14,007 nucleotides of DNA from assembly GCA_002428225.1 (NCBI GenBank), contig DIUD01000023.1, positions 3,352 to 17,358 on the forward strand. Direction: 5' to 3'. A program made the position numbers and the translations under genes. Source of the DNA: Roseovarius sp. UBA6167. GTDB lineage: Bacteria > Pseudomonadota > Alphaproteobacteria > Rhodobacterales > Rhodobacteraceae. The notes below the pieces were generated by a model. It saw nothing but the letters and a program-made list of their open reading frames with translations. It did not search any database and had not been told where the DNA came from. This document shows positions 13,092 through 14,007 of this stretch, in pieces. The stretch's first letter is position 1. Each line of letters starts with the position of its first letter.

Positions 13092-13799
13092 GTGACAGGG
13101 GGCGTGACCGGGGCGGTCCTGTCCTGCCCCTCGCCCAACCACGGCCCGCGCCGTGACGGCGCGCGCCCCGATCTCGTTGTCCTGCATTACACTGGAATGA
13201 CCACCGCAGAGGCCGCGCTGGCGCGGCTTTGTGACCCGGCGGCGGAGGTGTCGGCGCATTACCTGATCTGCGAGCGCGGCCGCGTCTGGCGACTGGTGCC
13301 CGAGGCGTTGCGCGCCTGGCACGGCGGGACCGGGCGGTGGGGCGGGGTGCGCGATGTCAATTCGCGCTCCATCGGGATCGAGCTGGCCAATACCGGCGCG
13401 CATCCCTTTTCCGCGCCGCAGATGGCGGCGCTGCGCGCGCTGATGCGCGGCATTATGGCGCGCTGGTCGATCCCGCCCGCCCGCGTCATCGCCCATTCCG
13501 ACATGGCGCCCGCGCGCAAGTCCGATCCGGGGCCGCGTTTCGACTGGCGGGGGCTGGCGTGCGAGGGGCTGTCGGTCTGGTCCGACGCGACGGGGCAGGG
13601 GGCCCTTTGGGGCGCGTTCCTGCGCGATGCCGGGCGGTTCGGCTATGCCGTTGGCGACAATGCGCCCGAGACCGTGCTCAATGCCTTTCGCCTGCGCTTT
13701 CGTCCCTATGCGCGGGGGCCTCTCGACGGCACCGATTGCGCGCGTATCGCCGATCTGGCCGAGCGCTTTCCCGTTGACCGGGACGGACCGAGCGCCTAA
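13092..13799 (+). CDS. N-acetylmuramoyl-L-alanine amidase (AmpD/AmiD-like) with C-terminal peptidoglycan-binding-like region
   Basis: This 235-residue zinc amidase cleaves the bond between muramic acid and the stem peptide. Likely zinc ligands are His32 (LVVLHYTGM), His135 (VIAHSDMAP) and Asp145 (KSDPGPRFDW), and Glu97 (SIGIELAN) is the usual catalytic acid of the amidase_2 fold. Residues ~172-228 (FLRDAGRFGYAVGD then AFRLRFRP, GPLDGTDCARIADLAERF) look like a peptidoglycan-binding repeat domain. I see no signal peptide, so cytoplasmic muropeptide recycling (AmpD-like) is likelier than wall cleavage. The start is uncertain: GTG at 13092 lies 2 bp after the lipoprotein stop without a clear Shine-Dalgarno, and a second in-frame GTG lies at 13104. 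The 3' end probably contains the rnpB promoter. Confidence 0.9.
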   Translation: MTGGVTGAVLSCPSPNHGPRRDGARPDLVVLHYTGMTTAEAALARLCDPAAEVSAHYLICERGRVWRLVPEALRAWHGGTGRWGGVRDVNSRSIGIELANTGAHPFSAPQMAALRALMRGIMARWSIPPARVIAHSDMAPARKSDPGPRFDWRGLACEGLSVWSDATGQGALWGAFLRDAGRFGYAVGDNAPETVLNAFRLRFRPYARGPLDGTDCARIADLAERFPVDRDGPSA

Positions 13800-13802
13800 G
13801 TC
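13774..13802 (+). promoter_or_regulatory. Candidate rnpB promoter inside the amidase 3' end
   Basis: TTGACC (13774-13779), 17 bp, then TAAGTC (13797-13802), whose first three bases are the amidase stop codon. Initiation ~7-9 nt downstream would fall at about 13810, where the RNase P RNA is expected to begin. The -35 is strong and the -10 poor (two matches of six). Only ~11 bp separate the two genes, so an independent promoter has to lie in coding sequence. Confidence 0.42.
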
Positions 13803-13810
13803 GGATATCG

Positions 13811-14007
13811 CGCGGAGGGCCGGATGGCCGCGACACTACCCGCGAGGGTGTGGCGAGGAAAGTCCGGACTCCACAAGACAACGGTGCCGGGTAACGCCCG
13901 GCCGGGGAAACCCGAGGGAAAGCGCCACAGAGAACAGACCGCCCAGCCGGCTCGGCCCTGCCGACGCGGCTGGGCAAGGGTGAAACGGTGGGGTAAGAGC
14001 CCACCGC
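13811..14007 (+). ncRNA. rnpB: RNase P RNA, bacterial type A (partial, 3' part off window)
   Basis: This is the catalytic RNA of RNase P, which matures tRNA 5' ends. Universally conserved segments are visible in order: GAGGAAAGTCCGGACTCCA (13855-13873, 5' half of helix P4 and flank), the GCGCCACAG-AGAACAGACCGCC block (13922-13943), and GGGTGAAACGGTGGGGTAAG followed by AGCCCACCGC (13978-14007). The 5' boundary is estimated from the expected P1 strand (GCGCGGAGGGCC) and could be off by several bases. About 197 nt are present of a typical ~400. The gene follows the amidase gene by ~11 bp. In other alphaproteobacteria this order is often followed by mraZ and the division cluster. Confidence 0.95.

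Noticed and set aside
1..14007. CRISPR arrays, insertion sequences, tRNA genes, prophage or integrase signs
   Set aside because: None was seen. The only long exact repeat is the 63-bp tandem duplication, and base composition is uniform, so there is no sign of a mobile island.

Overview
The window is dense (nearly all coding), very GC-rich and typical of an alphaproteobacterium of the Rhodobacteraceae (Roseobacter/Rhodobacter group). Signs of this are the RpoH-II type heat-shock sigma factor with a TGATCC-type ECF promoter, the short overlapping gene junctions (ATGA/GTGA), the Rhodobacter-like GatCA, and an AmpD-like amidase directly in front of rnpB. I recognise all protein families except one lipoprotein of unknown role.

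Layout. (1) 1-3419, minus strand: a peptide-type ABC importer operon made of two permeases (DppB- and DppC-like) and a fused double ATPase (DppD+DppF-like) that runs off the left edge. No binding protein is seen. (2) 3420-3621: a 202-bp divergent control region with a UUCG hairpin and two matching TGCGA-N5-TCGCA palindromes placed around a candidate sigma70 promoter. (3) 3622-7537, plus strand: a four-gene metal importer (binding protein, ATPase, two permeases). Its ligand set points to manganese or iron rather than zinc, and the first permease carries a ~114-residue cytoplasmic tail. (4) 7553-8643, minus strand: a two-gene cobalamin pair, cobU and a cobC-like phosphatase. (5) 8665-8693: a divergent promoter matching the RpoE (ECF11) class. 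(6) 8741-10446, plus strand: rpoH2, overlapped by a ChaN-like haem-binding protein gene. (7) 10421-10546: an exact 63-bp tandem duplication covering the end of the chaN-like gene plus the ribosome-binding site and start codon of gatC. (8) 10539-12316: gatC-gatA for the tRNA-dependent amidotransferase. (9) 12355-13799: a lipoprotein with an excalibur-like C-terminus, then an N-acetylmuramoyl-L-alanine amidase. (10) From about 13811 to the right edge: the 5' half of RNase P RNA.

How the parts work together. The metal importer looks like a self-contained, metal-repressed unit: the operators sit where a bound repressor would block RNA polymerase, and the mRNA may be leaderless. The rpoH2-chaN unit fits the Rhodobacter singlet-oxygen/oxidative stress response, in which RpoE drives RpoH-II. 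The remaining genes are housekeeping.

I see no wholly new multi-gene system here. The most noteworthy items are the duplicated gatC initiation region, the paired operator/leaderless promoter arrangement, the ECF promoter of rpoH2 and the tailed metal permease. No stretch longer than about 200 bp lacks a gene.
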